In this document: piece after piece, positions 43,310 through 57,175 of the stretch
Layout of the letters: each line of letters opens with the position of its first letter
Position numbering within the stretch: position 1 is the first letter of the stretch
Assembly (NCBI RefSeq): GCF_003122425.1
Contig: NZ_CP021659.1
Span: forward strand, 930,001 to 994,000
DNA length: 64,000 nucleotides
Origin: Candidatus Fukatsuia symbiotica
Lineage (GTDB): Bacteria > Pseudomonadota > Gammaproteobacteria > Enterobacterales > Enterobacteriaceae
Reading direction: 5' to 3'
The notes under the pieces: model-generated
Told to the model about the DNA's origin: nothing
The model's database searches: none
Seen by the model: the letters and a program-made list of their open reading frames with translations, nothing else
Program-made: the position numbers and the translations under genes

Positions 43310-44046
43310 TGAGTTTTCTCATAATCCCTGATTGGCCGGTACCTGTTAACATCAAAGCCTATAGTACCACACGTCATGGTGGCGTCAGTCAGTCTCCCTA
43401 TGATTCGTTAAATTTAAGCACTCAAGTCGGTGATGATCCTGCTAGTGTAGCGGCAAACCGCCAACGCCTGAAAATACTAGCCAAATTACCCCAAATACCC
43501 ATCTGGCCCCATCAGGTACACGGCACCCATGTACTTCATCTGACCCACTCTCCCCCATCAAGTCTAGATCTGCAAGCAGATGCCGTATATAGCAACACGC
43601 GAGGACAGATTTGTGCCGTCATGACAGCAGATTGCCTGCCAGTGCTGCTTTGTTCATTAGACGGCAATGAAATTGCTGCGGTTCATGCCGGGTGGCGTGG
43701 TTTATGCGCTGGTGTGCTTGAAAATACTTTGGCGCAATTTCACGCTAAACCGGACACTATAATTGCCTGGCTAGGCGCGGCGATTAGCGCACAGCAATTT
43801 ATTGTAGGTGAAGAAGTCAAACAAACATTTATTAATGTTGATGAACAATCTACACTCGCTTTTACCCCCTACGGCACTAAATATTTTGCCGATATTTATT
43901 TGCTGGCACGGTTACGGCTACAAACCAGCGGTATTCACGCTATTTACGATGGGAACCGCTGTACCATGACTGAATCACAGCAATTTTTTTCTTATAGACG
44001 TCAGGCTATTACTGGACGTATGGCCAGTTTAATTTGGAGGATCTAA
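43309..44046 (+). CDS. pgeF: Purine nucleoside phosphorylase YfiH (PgeF), peptidoglycan editing factor
   Basis: This multicopper-polyphenol-oxidase-fold protein (YfiH, DUF152) keeps peptidoglycan peptides free of wrong residues. The 245-residue product shows TRHGGVSQSPYDSLNLS, VHGTHVLHL, DAVYSNTRGQICAVMTADCLPVLL (metal-binding Cys, read in parts), AAVHAGWRGLCAGVLENTL and ADIYLLARLRLQ. Length equals E. coli (243). It overlaps rluD by one base and precedes clpB, the conserved order. Confidence 0.94.
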   Translation: MSFLIIPDWPVPVNIKAYSTTRHGGVSQSPYDSLNLSTQVGDDPASVAANRQRLKILAKLPQIPIWPHQVHGTHVLHLTHSPPSSLDLQADAVYSNTRGQICAVMTADCLPVLLCSLDGNEIAAVHAGWRGLCAGVLENTLAQFHAKPDTIIAWLGAAISAQQFIVGEEVKQTFINVDEQSTLAFTPYGTKYFADIYLLARLRLQTSGIHAIYDGNRCTMTESQQFFSYRRQAITGRMASLIWRI

Positions 44047-44140
44047 ATTTAACTGATCTATTAGACTTATTGCGCTCTAAAAAACGCAGTTACCTTTTGT
44101 TATATACAAATTGAGTAATAAATACGCAGTTTAAGCCTAT

Positions 44141-44185
44141 TTATGACCGAGTATCAGCGAACGCAATAGATCCCGAACAGGCTCT
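44141..44185. repeat. Half copy of the CCTGTTCGAAAT palindrome family
   Basis: GAGTATCAGCGA, ACGCAATAGATC, CCGAACAGGCTCT match the right half of the MITE at 31607. The left half is missing. It lies between pgeF and the clpB promoter. Confidence 0.55.
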
Positions 44186-44226
44186 ATAAAGCATAATCAA
44201 TAACTCGGAATATACTCTAAGATAAC

Positions 44227-44254
44227 CTTGAAAATTTGAGGGATGACCTTACTT
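44227..44254 (+). promoter_or_regulatory. Sigma-32-like promoter of clpB
   Basis: A perfect -35 CTTGAAA (44227-44233) is followed after 13 bp by CCTTACTT (44247-44254), a weak match to CCCCATNT. It lies 38 bp before clpB, where E. coli has a heat-shock promoter. Confidence 0.55.
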
Positions 44255-44291
44255 TATTTCTAGTATAAATTCCAACCGATGAGGAAGTATT

Positions 44292-46880
44292 ATGCATCCG
44301 GATCGTCTTACCGAAAAATTCCAATCTGCCCTCTCTGAGGCTAACTCTTTAGCCATCGGTCGTGATCATCAATTTATTGAACCACTCCATGTAATGAGTG
44401 CTTTACTCAATCAAGATGGAGGAACAGTTTTACCCTTGCTCTCTTGCATCGGTATTAATACCGACGATTTGAATATTAAAATCGATCATGCTTTAGAAAA
44501 AATTCCACAGGTTAACGGTACTGACGGCAATGTGCAAATATCAAAAGATCTGATACAAGTATTCAACCTTTGCGATAAATGTGCACAAAAACGAGCGGAT
44601 AAATATATCTCTTCCGAAATATTCGTTTTAGCAGCACTTGAAAAACAGGGTACCTTAGCTGATCTGTTAAAGACAGCAGGTACTTCAATAGAAAAAATAA
44701 CTAAAGCTATTGAGAATATCCGTGGTGGTAATAAAATGAACAGTCCTAAAGCAGAAGATCAATACCAGGCTTTGAAAAAATTTACCATCGACCTAACCGA
44801 ACGCGCTGAACAAGGCAAACTTGACCCACTTATCGGTCGAGATGAAGAAATTCGTCGTACCATCCAAGTATTACAACGTCGAACCAAAAATAATCCAGTA
44901 CTCATTGGAGAACCGGGTGTCGGCAAAACTGCCATTGTCGAAGGCTTAGCACTACGTATTATTAATGGTGAAGTACCAGAAGGTCTAAAAAATAAACGAG
45001 TACTGTCACTAGATATGGGAACACTAGTAGCAGGTACCAAATACCGTGGTGATTTTGAAGAACGATTGAAAGGATTACTTAACGAGCTAATGAAGCAAGA
45101 AGGCAACGTGATCTTGTTTATCGACGAGTTGCATACTATGGTCGGTGCAGGGAAAAGTGATGGTGCGATGGATGCCGGCAATATGCTAAAACCGGCGCTA
45201 GCTCGAGGTGAGTTACATTGCGTGGGTGCCACCACCCTAGATGAATACCGCGAATATATCGAAAAAGACGCTGCTTTAGAACGCCGCTTTCAACAAGTTT
45301 ATGTTGACGAACCCAGCGTAGAAAACACTATTGCCATTTTGCGTGGTTTGAAAGAACGCTATGAATTACACCATCATGTACAAATCACTGATCCGGCAAT
45401 TGTGGCAGCAGCAACCCTATCACACCGCTATATTACAGATCGCCGACTACCCGACAAAGCCATCGACCTGATTGATGAAGCAGGTTCCAGTATACGTATG
45501 CAGATAGATTCGAAACCCGAATCACTCGATCGATTAGATCGTCGGATTATTCAATTAAAATTGGAAAAACAAGCGTTAATGAAGGAATCTGATGAGGCCA
45601 GCAAAAAGCGGTTGGAAATACTCAATGGCGAATTAGAACAAAAAGAGCTTGAGTATTCGACACTTGAAGAAGAGTGGAAAGCCGAAAAAGCTTCATTGAT
45701 TGGCACTCAAAATATCAAGACAGAATTAGAGCAAGCCAAAATTACCTTAGAGCAAGCTCGGCGTATCGGCAATTTAGCACAGATGTCCGAACTCCAGTAC
45801 GGTAAGATCCCAGAATTAGAAAAAAAACTCACCGCAGCCACTCAGCTAGAAAACAAAACCATAAAACTGCTACGTAATCGGGTCACTGACGTTGAAATTG
45901 CCGAAATATTAGCACGTTGGACAGGGATCCCAGTATCCCGCATGATGGAAAGTGAGCGAAGTAAACTATTGCACATGGAACGGGATCTACACAAACGAGT
46001 CATTGGTCAAAACGAGGCGGTCGAAGCAGTATCCAATGCAATTCGGCGGAGTCGTAGCGGTTTGGCAGATCCTAGTCGCCCCATCGGTTCTTTCCTATTT
46101 CTCGGTCAAACTGGGGTCGGTAAAACGGAATTATGCAAAGCGCTCGCCGCTTTTTTGTTCCAGAGTGACGATGCCATAGTACGGATTGATATGTCCGAAT
46201 TTATGGAGAAACATTCGATATCACGCTTACTTGGAGCACCTCCTGGTTATATCGGCTACGAGGAAGGAGGTTATCTAACAGAAGCAGTACGCCGTCGCCC
46301 CTATTCTGTCATCTTGCTCGATGAAGTAGAAAAAGCACACCCCGATGTATTCAATATCTTATTACAAGTATTGGATGATGGTCGCTTAACTGACGGACAA
46401 GGGAAAACCGTCGATTTTCGTAACACTGTGGTTATTATGACATCTAACTTAGGTTCGGAGTTAATTCAAGAATATTCCACTCAAATGGACTTCGCTAAAA
46501 TAAAAAATATGGTCATGGAAATCGTGGGTAAGCATTTCCGTCCTGAGTTTATCAACCGTATAGACGAACTCATTATTTTTCATCCGCTAGAAAAAACACA
46601 TTTAACGTCTATCGTGCAAATACAGCTGCAACGATTATATCAACGTTTAGCAGAACAAGGTTATCACCAGGTCAACATGAGTGAATCTGCATTAGAATTA
46701 TTGAGCAAGACGGGCTTTGACCCTATCTATGGTGCACGACCATTAAAACGAGCCATTCAGAGAGAAATCGAAAATCCCCTGGCACAAAAAATACTTTCGG
46801 GCAAATTAATACCAAATATGCCGATCACTTTAGATACTGAATTAGATGCGGAGAACAGATACATTATCGCCAAACAGTAA
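44292..46880 (+). CDS. clpB: Disaggregating chaperone ClpB
   Basis: ClpB is the hexameric AAA+ disaggregase working with DnaK. The 862-residue protein has the N-domain, first AAA+ module (Walker A GEPGVGKT, 206-213; Walker B FIDELHT), the coiled-coil M-domain (about 400-525), and the second module ([25 protein letters not shown]; sensor-2 [10 protein letters not shown]). Length matches E. coli (857). Met149 (ATG at 44736) coincides with the Val149 internal start that yields the short ClpB form in E. coli. The gene is convergent with the rRNA operon across a shared terminator. Confidence 0.97.
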   Translation: MHPDRLTEKFQSALSEANSLAIGRDHQFIEPLHVMSALLNQDGGTVLPLLSCIGINTDDLNIKIDHALEKIPQVNGTDGNVQISKDLIQVFNLCDKCAQKRADKYISSEIFVLAALEKQGTLADLLKTAGTSIEKITKAIENIRGGNKMNSPKAEDQYQALKKFTIDLTERAEQGKLDPLIGRDEEIRRTIQVLQRRTKNNPVLIGEPGVGKTAIVEGLALRIINGEVPEGLKNKRVLSLDMGTLVAGTKYRGDFEERLKGLLNELMKQEGNVILFIDELHTMVGAGKSDGAMDAGNMLKPALARGELHCVGATTLDEYREYIEKDAALERRFQQVYVDEPSVENTIAILRGLKERYELHHHVQITDPAIVAAATLSHRYITDRRLPDKAIDLIDEAGSSIRMQIDSKPESLDRLDRRIIQLKLEKQALMKESDEASKKRLEILNGELEQKELEYSTLEEEWKAEKASLIGTQNIKTELEQAKITLEQARRIGNLAQMSELQYGKIPELEKKLTAATQLENKTIKLLRNRVTDVEIAEILARWTGIPVSRMMESERSKLLHMERDLHKRVIGQNEAVEAVSNAIRRSRSGLADPSRPIGSFLFLGQTGVGKTELCKALAAFLFQSDDAIVRIDMSEFMEKHSISRLLGAPPGYIGYEEGGYLTEAVRRRPYSVILLDEVEKAHPDVFNILLQVLDDGRLTDGQGKTVDFRNTVVIMTSNLGSELIQEYSTQMDFAKIKNMVMEIVGKHFRPEFINRIDELIIFHPLEKTHLTSIVQIQLQRLYQRLAEQGYHQVNMSESALELLSKTGFDPIYGARPLKRAIQREIENPLAQKILSGKLIPNMPITLDTELDAENRYIIAKQ

Positions 46881-46883
46881 AAC

Positions 46884-46911
46884 AAAACCCCGCGCTCTCA
46901 CGCAGGGTTTT
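46884..46911. terminator. Bidirectional terminator between clpB and the rRNA operon
   Basis: AAAACCCCGCG and CGCAGGGTTTT form a hairpin right after the clpB stop; T residues follow on the plus strand and a T-rich run follows on the minus strand behind the last 5S-like gene. Confidence 0.8.
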
Positions 46912-46926
46912 ATTTCTTATTAGTAG

Positions 46927-47033
46927 CTTGGCGATCTCACATGGGGACACACCACACTACCACCGGCGCTACAGTGTTTCACTTATGAGTTCGGCATGGA
47001 TTCAGGTAGTCCCAGCGCGCTACTATCACCAAG
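46927..47033 (-). rRNA. rrfF: Diverged second 5S rRNA (rrfF-like), about 107 nt
   Basis: The sequence aligns with 5S rRNA in its middle (CCATGCCGAACTCATAAGTG, GTAGCGCCGGTGGTAGTGTG), but differs at many places from the upstream copy. It lacks about 10 bases near the 3' end (GTGAGATCGCCAAG replaces GCGAGAGTAGGGAACTGCCAGG). The terminal helix has changed on both sides yet still pairs (CTTGGTG with CGCCAAG). It sits behind tRNA-Thr as rrfF does in E. coli rrnD. It may be a 5S pseudogene or a functioning variant. Confidence 0.7.
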
Positions 47034-47065
47034 TAAATTCTTTTAGCAAGATCAATCAAAACCAC

Positions 47066-47141
47066 TGGTGCTGATACCCAGATTTGAACTGAGGACCTCA
47101 CCCTTACCAAGGGTGTGCTCTACCGGCTGAGCTATATCAGC
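47066..47141 (-). tRNA. thrV: tRNA-Thr (GGT)
   Basis: A 76-nt cloverleaf with acceptor arms GCTGATA/TATCAGC, encoded CCA, and anticodon loop TTGGTAA (anticodon GGT, Thr). It is placed between two 5S genes, as thrV in E. coli rrnD. Confidence 0.95.
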
Positions 47142-47162
47142 GCATTGATAAATTAAAATGGA

Positions 47163-47281
47163 TGCCTGGCAGTGTCCTACTCTCGCATGGGGAAACCCCA
47201 CACTACCATCGGCGCTACAATGTTTCACTTCTGAGTTCGGAATGGGATCAGGTGGGACCATCGCGCTAGGGCCGCCAGGCA
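47163..47281 (-). rRNA. rrf: 5S rRNA
   Basis: Full-length 5S: terminal helix TGCCTGGCGG/CTGCCAGGCA, and the conserved CATTCCGAACTCAGAAGTG and CGCCGATGGTAGTGTGGGG segments. It lies about 70 bp behind the 23S gene. Confidence 0.96.
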
Positions 47282-47349
47282 AATTCTTTCTCTCAACATG
47301 TCTGCTTCTAGAAGCAAGCTGAATCAACATAAAACAACTTCGGTGTTGT

Positions 47350-50262
<2,913 letters not shown>

Positions 50263-50363
50263 TTACAACCCGAAATTGTCTTCGGGTACTGAGTTCTCAC
50301 AACGACACACGCCTAATTTTCATCACGCATGACTTCATCGCCTCAGCTTCAGCTTGTTCCAGA

Positions 50364-50375
50364 TTATTAAAGAGC
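50364..50375 (-). promoter_or_regulatory. Spacer boxA antitermination element
   Basis: GCTCTTTAATAA on the minus strand between tRNA-Ala and 23S matches the second boxA of enterobacterial rRNA operons. Confidence 0.7.
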
Positions 50376-50434
50376 AACTGTTCCACAATACATTTCCACC
50401 TTGCAGCATCAATATATTCTGAAACGGTTTTACA

Positions 50435-50510
50435 TGGTGGAGCTAAGCGGGATCGAACCGCTGACCTCCTGCGTGCAAGGCAGGCGCTCTCCCAGCTGAG
50501 CTATAGCCCC
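50435..50510 (-). tRNA. tRNA-Ala (TGC)
   Basis: A 76-nt cloverleaf, GGGGCTA/TAGCTCC acceptor, encoded CCA, anticodon TGC in CTTGCAC. It lies in the 16S-23S spacer behind tRNA-Ile. Confidence 0.96.
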
Positions 50511-50624
50511 ATGCAACGTATAAAAAAAGCGACGACCTCATCGCAACAGCTCCCCAAGCAAAACGCAGAGACGTAACCCTTGATGGCACAATAAATACCA
50601 TACTAACGCAACATCGGAGCCTGT

Positions 50625-50701
<77 letters not shown>

Positions 50702-50813
50702 AACAAGGTACAAAACCAAACCAATTCCTTAGCTCGGCTCGCTTTTTCTATAAAAAACACTCATTACTTCATCAGACAATCTGTGTGGACACCACGCAAT
50801 ACCTATCTTCAGG

Positions 50814-52360
<1,547 letters not shown>

Positions 52361-52531
52361 TATTTACTGCTCTGCGCTTCAATATGAAATCAGCCTCAAC
52401 CACTTTGCAGTAAAAAACAAAACGATCACGGATTCATACATTCTTCAGCACTTTATTCTTGCTTTTGCCCAGTCTTTTTCAAAACCAAGCGATAGCATAT
52501 TGCCAGTGCCCACACAGATTGTCTGATTAAT

Positions 52532-52543
52532 TGTTAAAGAGCT
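52532..52543 (-). promoter_or_regulatory. Leader boxA antitermination element
   Basis: GCTCTTTAACAA on the minus strand in the 16S leader, followed by CAGACAATCTGTGTGGGCAC, the usual enterobacterial rRNA leader arrangement. Confidence 0.75.
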
Positions 52544-52585
52544 ACTGCGAAGGTTCGTTAAATCACCTTACGTCAGTGGAGGCGC

Positions 52586-52613
52586 ATTATAGGGAGTTTA
52601 TCTCAACCTGCAA
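52586..52613 (-). promoter_or_regulatory. rRNA operon promoter
   Basis: On the minus strand -35 TTGCAG, 16-bp spacer, perfect -10 TATAAT and a GC-rich discriminator GCGCC, with A-tracts upstream that may serve as an UP element. This fits an rrn P1-type promoter. Confidence 0.7.
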
Positions 52614-52721
52614 CCCTTAATTTGAAAAAAAAACTATTCCGAATATTTTTAGGTAAAAAAAATCAATACGAGCAGTGTTAATGCAAATCAGTCCCACTAA
52701 ATGACTATACAGCACCGTTTA

Positions 52722-53576
52722 TTATGGACGTTGAACGATGTAACGCTGGTGAATCCACAATGAAACCATAATCAATCCCCCTCCGATAACAAAATGAGAC
52801 CAATTAGGCTGTTGTTGCCAAAGAGCAAAGTTCACTAACAATCCCGCAGGAATATGCATATTATTCATGATACCCAAGGTACCCGCGTCCACCTGAGTGG
52901 CACCATAATTCCACATAAAATAACCTAATGCCGAAGCAATGATACCTAGCCATAGTAAAATCCCCCATTGAATCTGGGTAGTGGGTAATTTCTGGAGATC
53001 ACCAAAGAGAAACCAAGCGAAAAAAGTTATCACTAATGCTCCGAGGTAAAACCAAGAAAACGCGACATGTTGCGGTATCGGATACACTTCCATCAGGCGT
53101 TTATAACCCACCTGCCCGATAGCAAAACAGAGATTAGCAGCCTGTACTAGTAGTAGCCCTAGCCAGAAGTGCTCACTTAGGTGATCATAACGGATAATTA
53201 CCGCACCAAGCACTGCCAATAACGCACTCAGTACATAACTCCGCTGTAAATGCTGACGTTTAAGTAAATCGTAAATCAGTGTCACATATAACGGAGTCAT
53301 TACGGTAAACAATAGAAACTCTGGTACTGATAAATAAAGATAAGCACGGAAACTAAACAGGTACATTATACCTAGTTGAATAGCACCTACCACCATGTAA
53401 AACAAAATCACTCGTAGGGTAAGATGACGCCAGCGTAGAAATGGTAAAAAAACCAAAGCTGCCAAGCCTACACGTATCAGCGCAGAGAACCAGCTATCCA
53501 CCTGTCCAGCTAGATACTCGCCAACGAGGCTAAAAGAAAACGCCCATATCAAGGTAGTAATAACTAGTAATAACAC
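52722..53576 (-). CDS. yigM: Biotin transporter YigM (EamA family)
   Basis: YigM is a ten-helix EamA-family permease that imports biotin in E. coli. The 284-residue protein aligns well: TTLIWAFSFSLVGEYLAG, RVGLAALVFLPFLRWR, SFRAYLYLSVPEFLLFTVMTPLY, GYKRLMEVYPIPQHVAFSWFYLG, GYFMWNYGATQVDAGTLGIMNNMH. The start is a GTG without a strong ribosome site, and the E. coli C-terminal tail is missing. It lies upstream of the 16S gene, not near metE/metR as in E. coli, so the region is rearranged. Confidence 0.9.
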   Translation of the reverse strand: MLLLVITTLIWAFSFSLVGEYLAGQVDSWFSALIRVGLAALVFLPFLRWRHLTLRVILFYMVVGAIQLGIMYLFSFRAYLYLSVPEFLLFTVMTPLYVTLIYDLLKRQHLQRSYVLSALLAVLGAVIIRYDHLSEHFWLGLLLVQAANLCFAIGQVGYKRLMEVYPIPQHVAFSWFYLGALVITFFAWFLFGDLQKLPTTQIQWGILLWLGIIASALGYFMWNYGATQVDAGTLGIMNNMHIPAGLLVNFALWQQQPNWSHFVIGGGLIMVSLWIHQRYIVQRP

Positions 53577-53769
53577 AATAAATTTTACTCATCAGAGAAA
53601 CGAGCGCTTATTGTAACGAAAGTCAACGGAATATTTAGTGTAAATAAAGTGGTGAATAGACCGTGGAAACCTCCCCCCAGCTGCTCGCAGGACCTTACGA
53701 GTACTACAGTCGTAGACAGGCGCCCCGTGGCGTGATTTGCCCCCTGAATTTGGACCTTGGAAGACGGTG

Positions 53770-54867
53770 TATACCCGTGATCAATGAAGATGCTTGATTT
53801 TGAAGTCGATAAGGATCATGCTCATAGCCATGAAAATAGAGCTGACTGCTGACCAGAAAATTACCCTCGAAGCCCAACATCGTCAAAGCCATGACCGCCG
53901 TGTCTGTGACAGGATCCGGTGTGTTTTGTTGTCCGCAGACGGCTGGACTCCCCCTATGATTGCTCACTCACAGCTCATTAATGAAACCACGGTGCGGCGC
54001 CACCTTACAGACTATCATAAACTCAACAAGCTCAAGCCTGAAAATGGCGGCTCCGATGGCTATCTCAATGCGGAACAGACCACGTCGCTGGTTGAACATC
54101 TCACCCAGCAGCTCTACCACCACAATCACCAAATTGTGGCGTATATCGCTGGACGCTGGAACATCACCTTTACCGTATCAGGTCTGTATAAAGGGTTGAA
54201 GCAGCATGGCTTTAGCTATAAAAAGCCGAAAGGTGTTCCGCATAAATTTGCCGTTGAGAAACAGCCGCAATTTATAAAGACCTACAGCGAATTGAAAGAC
54301 GCCGCGGGTAATGACCCCATACTGTTTATTGATGCCGTTCATCCGACACAAGCCACCAAAATAAGCTACGGCTGGATACGAAAAGGCCAGGATAAAACGA
54401 TAGAGACCACCGGGAGCAGAACGCGGTTGAATATCATGGGAGCCTTGAACATCCAGAATGTGGCTAACCCCATAATCCGTGATGATGAGACGATTAACAG
54501 CGAAAATGTGGTTCACTTCCTGTCTGCCATTCGCGCGCATTATCCCATCACGACAACGGCACATGTGATCCTCGAGGGTGCAGGCTATCACCGTTCACAG
54601 CTTGTGCAAGACGCCGCGCTTACGTTGAATATCCAGCTTCATTACCTTCCGCCGTATAGCCCGAATCTAAACCCGATAGAGCGATTGTGGAAGGTGATGA
54701 ATGAGCAAACACGAAACAATAGATATTACCCATCTAAACAGAGTTTTAAGAACGATATCTTAAACTTCTTTGAGGTGAAGCTACCACAAATGGCAAGTTC
54801 TCTGGTATCTCGCTTAAACGATAATTTCCAGGCGCTAAATCCTGCATCTTGATTTCACTTGGGTATA
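53770..54867. mobile_element. IS630-family insertion sequence, copy 1
   Basis: Ends TATACCC (53770) and GGGTATA (54867) with imperfect inner repeats (AAGATGC in both arms) fit a TA-targeting IS630 element of about 1.1 kb. One full-length transposase gene lies inside. A second, broken member of the same family starts at 55199. Confidence 0.75.
53830..54852 (+). CDS. IS630-family transposase
   Basis: The 340-residue product starts at MKIELTADQKITLE; an upstream in-frame stretch is not family-like. It has an N-terminal winged-helix pair (RCVLLSADGWTPPMIAHSQL, NETTVRRHLTDYHK) and a DDE domain. The first Asp is Asp168 (FIDAVHPT) and the last Glu is Glu284 (SPNLNPIERLWK). The middle position, expected as Asp in the motif before GAGYH, is Glu249 (VILEGAGYHRS). 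This may inactivate the enzyme or be tolerated. The frame is otherwise intact. Confidence 0.85.
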   Translation: MKIELTADQKITLEAQHRQSHDRRVCDRIRCVLLSADGWTPPMIAHSQLINETTVRRHLTDYHKLNKLKPENGGSDGYLNAEQTTSLVEHLTQQLYHHNHQIVAYIAGRWNITFTVSGLYKGLKQHGFSYKKPKGVPHKFAVEKQPQFIKTYSELKDAAGNDPILFIDAVHPTQATKISYGWIRKGQDKTIETTGSRTRLNIMGALNIQNVANPIIRDDETINSENVVHFLSAIRAHYPITTTAHVILEGAGYHRSQLVQDAALTLNIQLHYLPPYSPNLNPIERLWKVMNEQTRNNRYYPSKQSFKNDILNFFEVKLPQMASSLVSRLNDNFQALNPAS

Positions 54868-54940
54868 GACGCCATCTTAGCGTTTTAAAAAAAGAGGGGA
54901 TCACGAATGGCACATGATCGATAGAACAGTGAGAGCGTTA

Positions 54941-55198
54941 GAGCCTGTTCGAAATTTTTTTTAAATTTTATCTGTTTTACTGTAAATCGAGAGGATGAAA
55001 AAAAATACTTAAGCGACATCCGTGAAGAAGAATTTAACAAGATAAAACCGTTACCAGAGAACGCCCGGAAGAAAAGAAGACCAAGACAAATCGACTTATA
55101 CGACATTTTTAGCGCCATTTTGTATTGACTCAGAAATGGTTATCAATGGAACATGTTGCATCTTGATTTTCCTACAAAAAATACAGTTTATACCCATC
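54941..55198 (+). pseudogene. 5' fragment of an IS5-family element (DUF4096 transposase)
   Basis: The left end GAGCCTGTTCGAAAT is followed by an ATG at 54995 encoding MKKKYLSDIREEEFNKIKPL, ARKKRRPRQIDLYDIFSAIL, then an in-frame TGA, then LRNGYQWNMLHLDFPTKNTV. This is a typical DUF4096 N-terminus of IS5-type transposases. It ends abruptly at 55198 where the second IS630 copy begins, and its right half is absent. Its end sequence is the source of the palindromes at 31607, 39451 and 44141. Confidence 0.7.
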
Positions 55199-55924
55199 GG
55201 CATCAAAACCACTGGAAAATTTGCTCAACTAGATTAAAAATAAGGTCATGAAAATAAACTCACTGACAGCCTCTCAAAAACAAGATTTGGAACGCCTTCA
55301 TCGTTACGAACACGATGGCCGTGTTCGAGATCGAATCAAAGCCGTGTTGTTGAAAAATGAAGGCTGGAATAACAAAGCGCTTGCCCAAGCATTACGTATT
55401 CATGAAGAAACAGTGAGGCAACATGTAACAGATTGGCTTTCAGACGAAAAATTAAAGCCTGAAAATGGCGGCTCGTATAGTAAGTTGAGCGTGCATGAAT
55501 CTTTATTGCTTGAAAAACACATTGAAAGCACGACTTATAGCCGTGTCATCGATATCTGTGCTTATAATTTGGCGTCTGTTACACCGTATCTGGCATGACA
55601 AAATGGCTGCAAGCGCATTGTTTTAGCTATAAGCAGCCCAAAGCGACGCCGGTTAAAGTGGATGTTGCTCAGCAAGAAGCGTTTATCGCGTCTTATTTCA
55701 CTTTGCTAGAGAGTGCTCTTAAGAATGAACCGATTGTTTTTATGGATTCAGCCCCTCCAACGATGGCCACCAAAGTGGTCTGCGGTTGGATAAGGAAAGG
55801 CAAAGATAAGCCGCTGGTCAAAACAGGGGCAAAAACACGGGTTAATGTCATGGGTGCCATTGAATTGAGCACCATGATGACATCCCATTTTGAGCGGTTC
55901 GCTAAGCTGCTCAGTTTCTTGCAG
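55199..55924 (+). pseudogene. IS630-family transposase remnant, copy 2
   Basis: Begins with the IS630 end TATACCC. A frame from 55248 encodes the DNA-binding region (RHVTDW-like QHVTDWLSDEKLKPENGGS) and stops at 55598 after a frameshift. A second frame (55595 on) carries the catalytic start (PIVFMDSAPPTMATKVVCGWIRK). The remainder, with the second catalytic acid and NPIERLW region, is missing. The sequence meets the group II intron at about 55924. Confidence 0.75.
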
Positions 55925-56455
55925 GTGCGAGTCCTGCTGCAATAATTGGTTAGTTTGATTGCGTAGCTATGGCGTACATGTGGAGGGCGACTGAAACATG
56001 GAAGCAACGCCGGATAAACGTTGCCCCTGACCCAGTCCGTGGGCGCGCGCAAGCACACAGCCCGTAACGAAAGTGAACCTGAACAAGCCTCGTAAATGTC
56101 AGCCACACGGCAATGCTGGGAGAGTGTGGTGTAGGGTGGTTCCGCCGAGCCTTTGGAATGGGGGCGAAGGTCATCGAGTTCTAGTGGATTAACTAACCAC
56201 TTGAAGCTAGAACGGGAACTCGGGGTATTGAGGATGGGATGTGCGCATAGAACTGAGCGGAACGAACGAGACCTCTACCCGTCGTGGTTTAACCCACCGC
56301 GTAATTGAAGATATAAGGTAACCGCCGAAGTTCGAATAGACGCGGGATAGAGGAGTCGGAGGAGGCCATAGTACTGTTGATGATGAGGACAACATAACCT
56401 CGTCGGAGAGAAGGGCCTCTGCTTCTGTCATGCTATTTTTTGTAGGAGGCATTAC

Positions 56456-57175
56456 GTGATTGCGAAAGCTGAAAACACGTCGCTAGAAAGAGTGCGAGTA
56501 CTGCAACGAAAGTTATACCTAGCAGCCAAGACGAATCCAACACGGAAATTCGGCGTGCTGTATGACAAGGTGTGTCAGATCGATGTGTTATGGATGGCCT
56601 ACAAGCAAGTCCGAGCCAACAAAGGTGCCCCAGGCATCGACCAGCAGACTTTTGAAGTCATTGAAAAGGAAGTTGGAGTTGGGTCATTCTTGGCTGAAAT
56701 CCAAACAAAACTCATGGAAAAGAGGTACACGCCTCTGCCGGTCAAACGGGTGTACATCCCCAAGGCTGACGGAACGCAAAGACCTCTAGGCATTCCCGTT
56801 ATCGCAGATCGTGTTGTTCAGGCAGCGGTGAAAATTGTTATCGAACCTCTTTTTGAGGCTACCTTCAAGGATTGCTCGTATGGCTTCCGGCCTCGGAAGA
56901 ATGCACAACAAGCATTGCGGGAAATCTACAAGTGGCTGAATTTCAAGTGCCACTGGGTGGTAGATGCGGATTTGAAGTCGTACTTTGACACAATTCCGCA
57001 CGATAAATTACTGCTGTCCGTTCGAACCAGAGTCATTGATCGCTCGGTTGTAAAGCTGATCGAGATGTGGCTTACAGCTGGAGCGATGGAAGAGATGAAA
57101 ATCCGGAAGGAGACGACCGGTACGCCGCAAGGGGGAGTGATTACTCCGCAAACAATAGTGCAAACTTTCGCGTAA
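56456..57175 (+). pseudogene. Group II intron reverse transcriptase, N-terminal part
   Basis: A GTG start with AGGAGG at the right distance opens the intron RT. The N-terminal residues (VLYDKVCQIDVLWMAYKQV, NKGAPGIDQQTFEVI), RT fingers (YIPKADGTQRPLGIPVIADRV, FKDCSYGFRPRKNAQQAL) and first catalytic Asp (WVVDADLKSYFDTIPHD) are intact up to GTPQGGVI (residue 229). It then enters the inserted element and stops after 10 foreign residues. It lacks the YADD motif, so it is inactive while interrupted. Confidence 0.9.
57116..57167. other. attL of the serine-integrase element
   Basis: The left junction joins the intron RT half-site (CGGTACGCCGCAAGGGGGAG) through the core GTGATT to the element arm ACTCCGCAAACAAT. 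Compare the right junction at 59116-59160. Confidence 0.8.

Noticed and set aside
53704-53967. Minus-strand frame overlapping the IS630 end
   Set aside because: Crosses the element boundary and has no ribosome site or known domain.
55950-56452. Short frames in the 500 bases before the intron RT
   Set aside because: This is the structured 5' part of the group II intron RNA; no coding signal.
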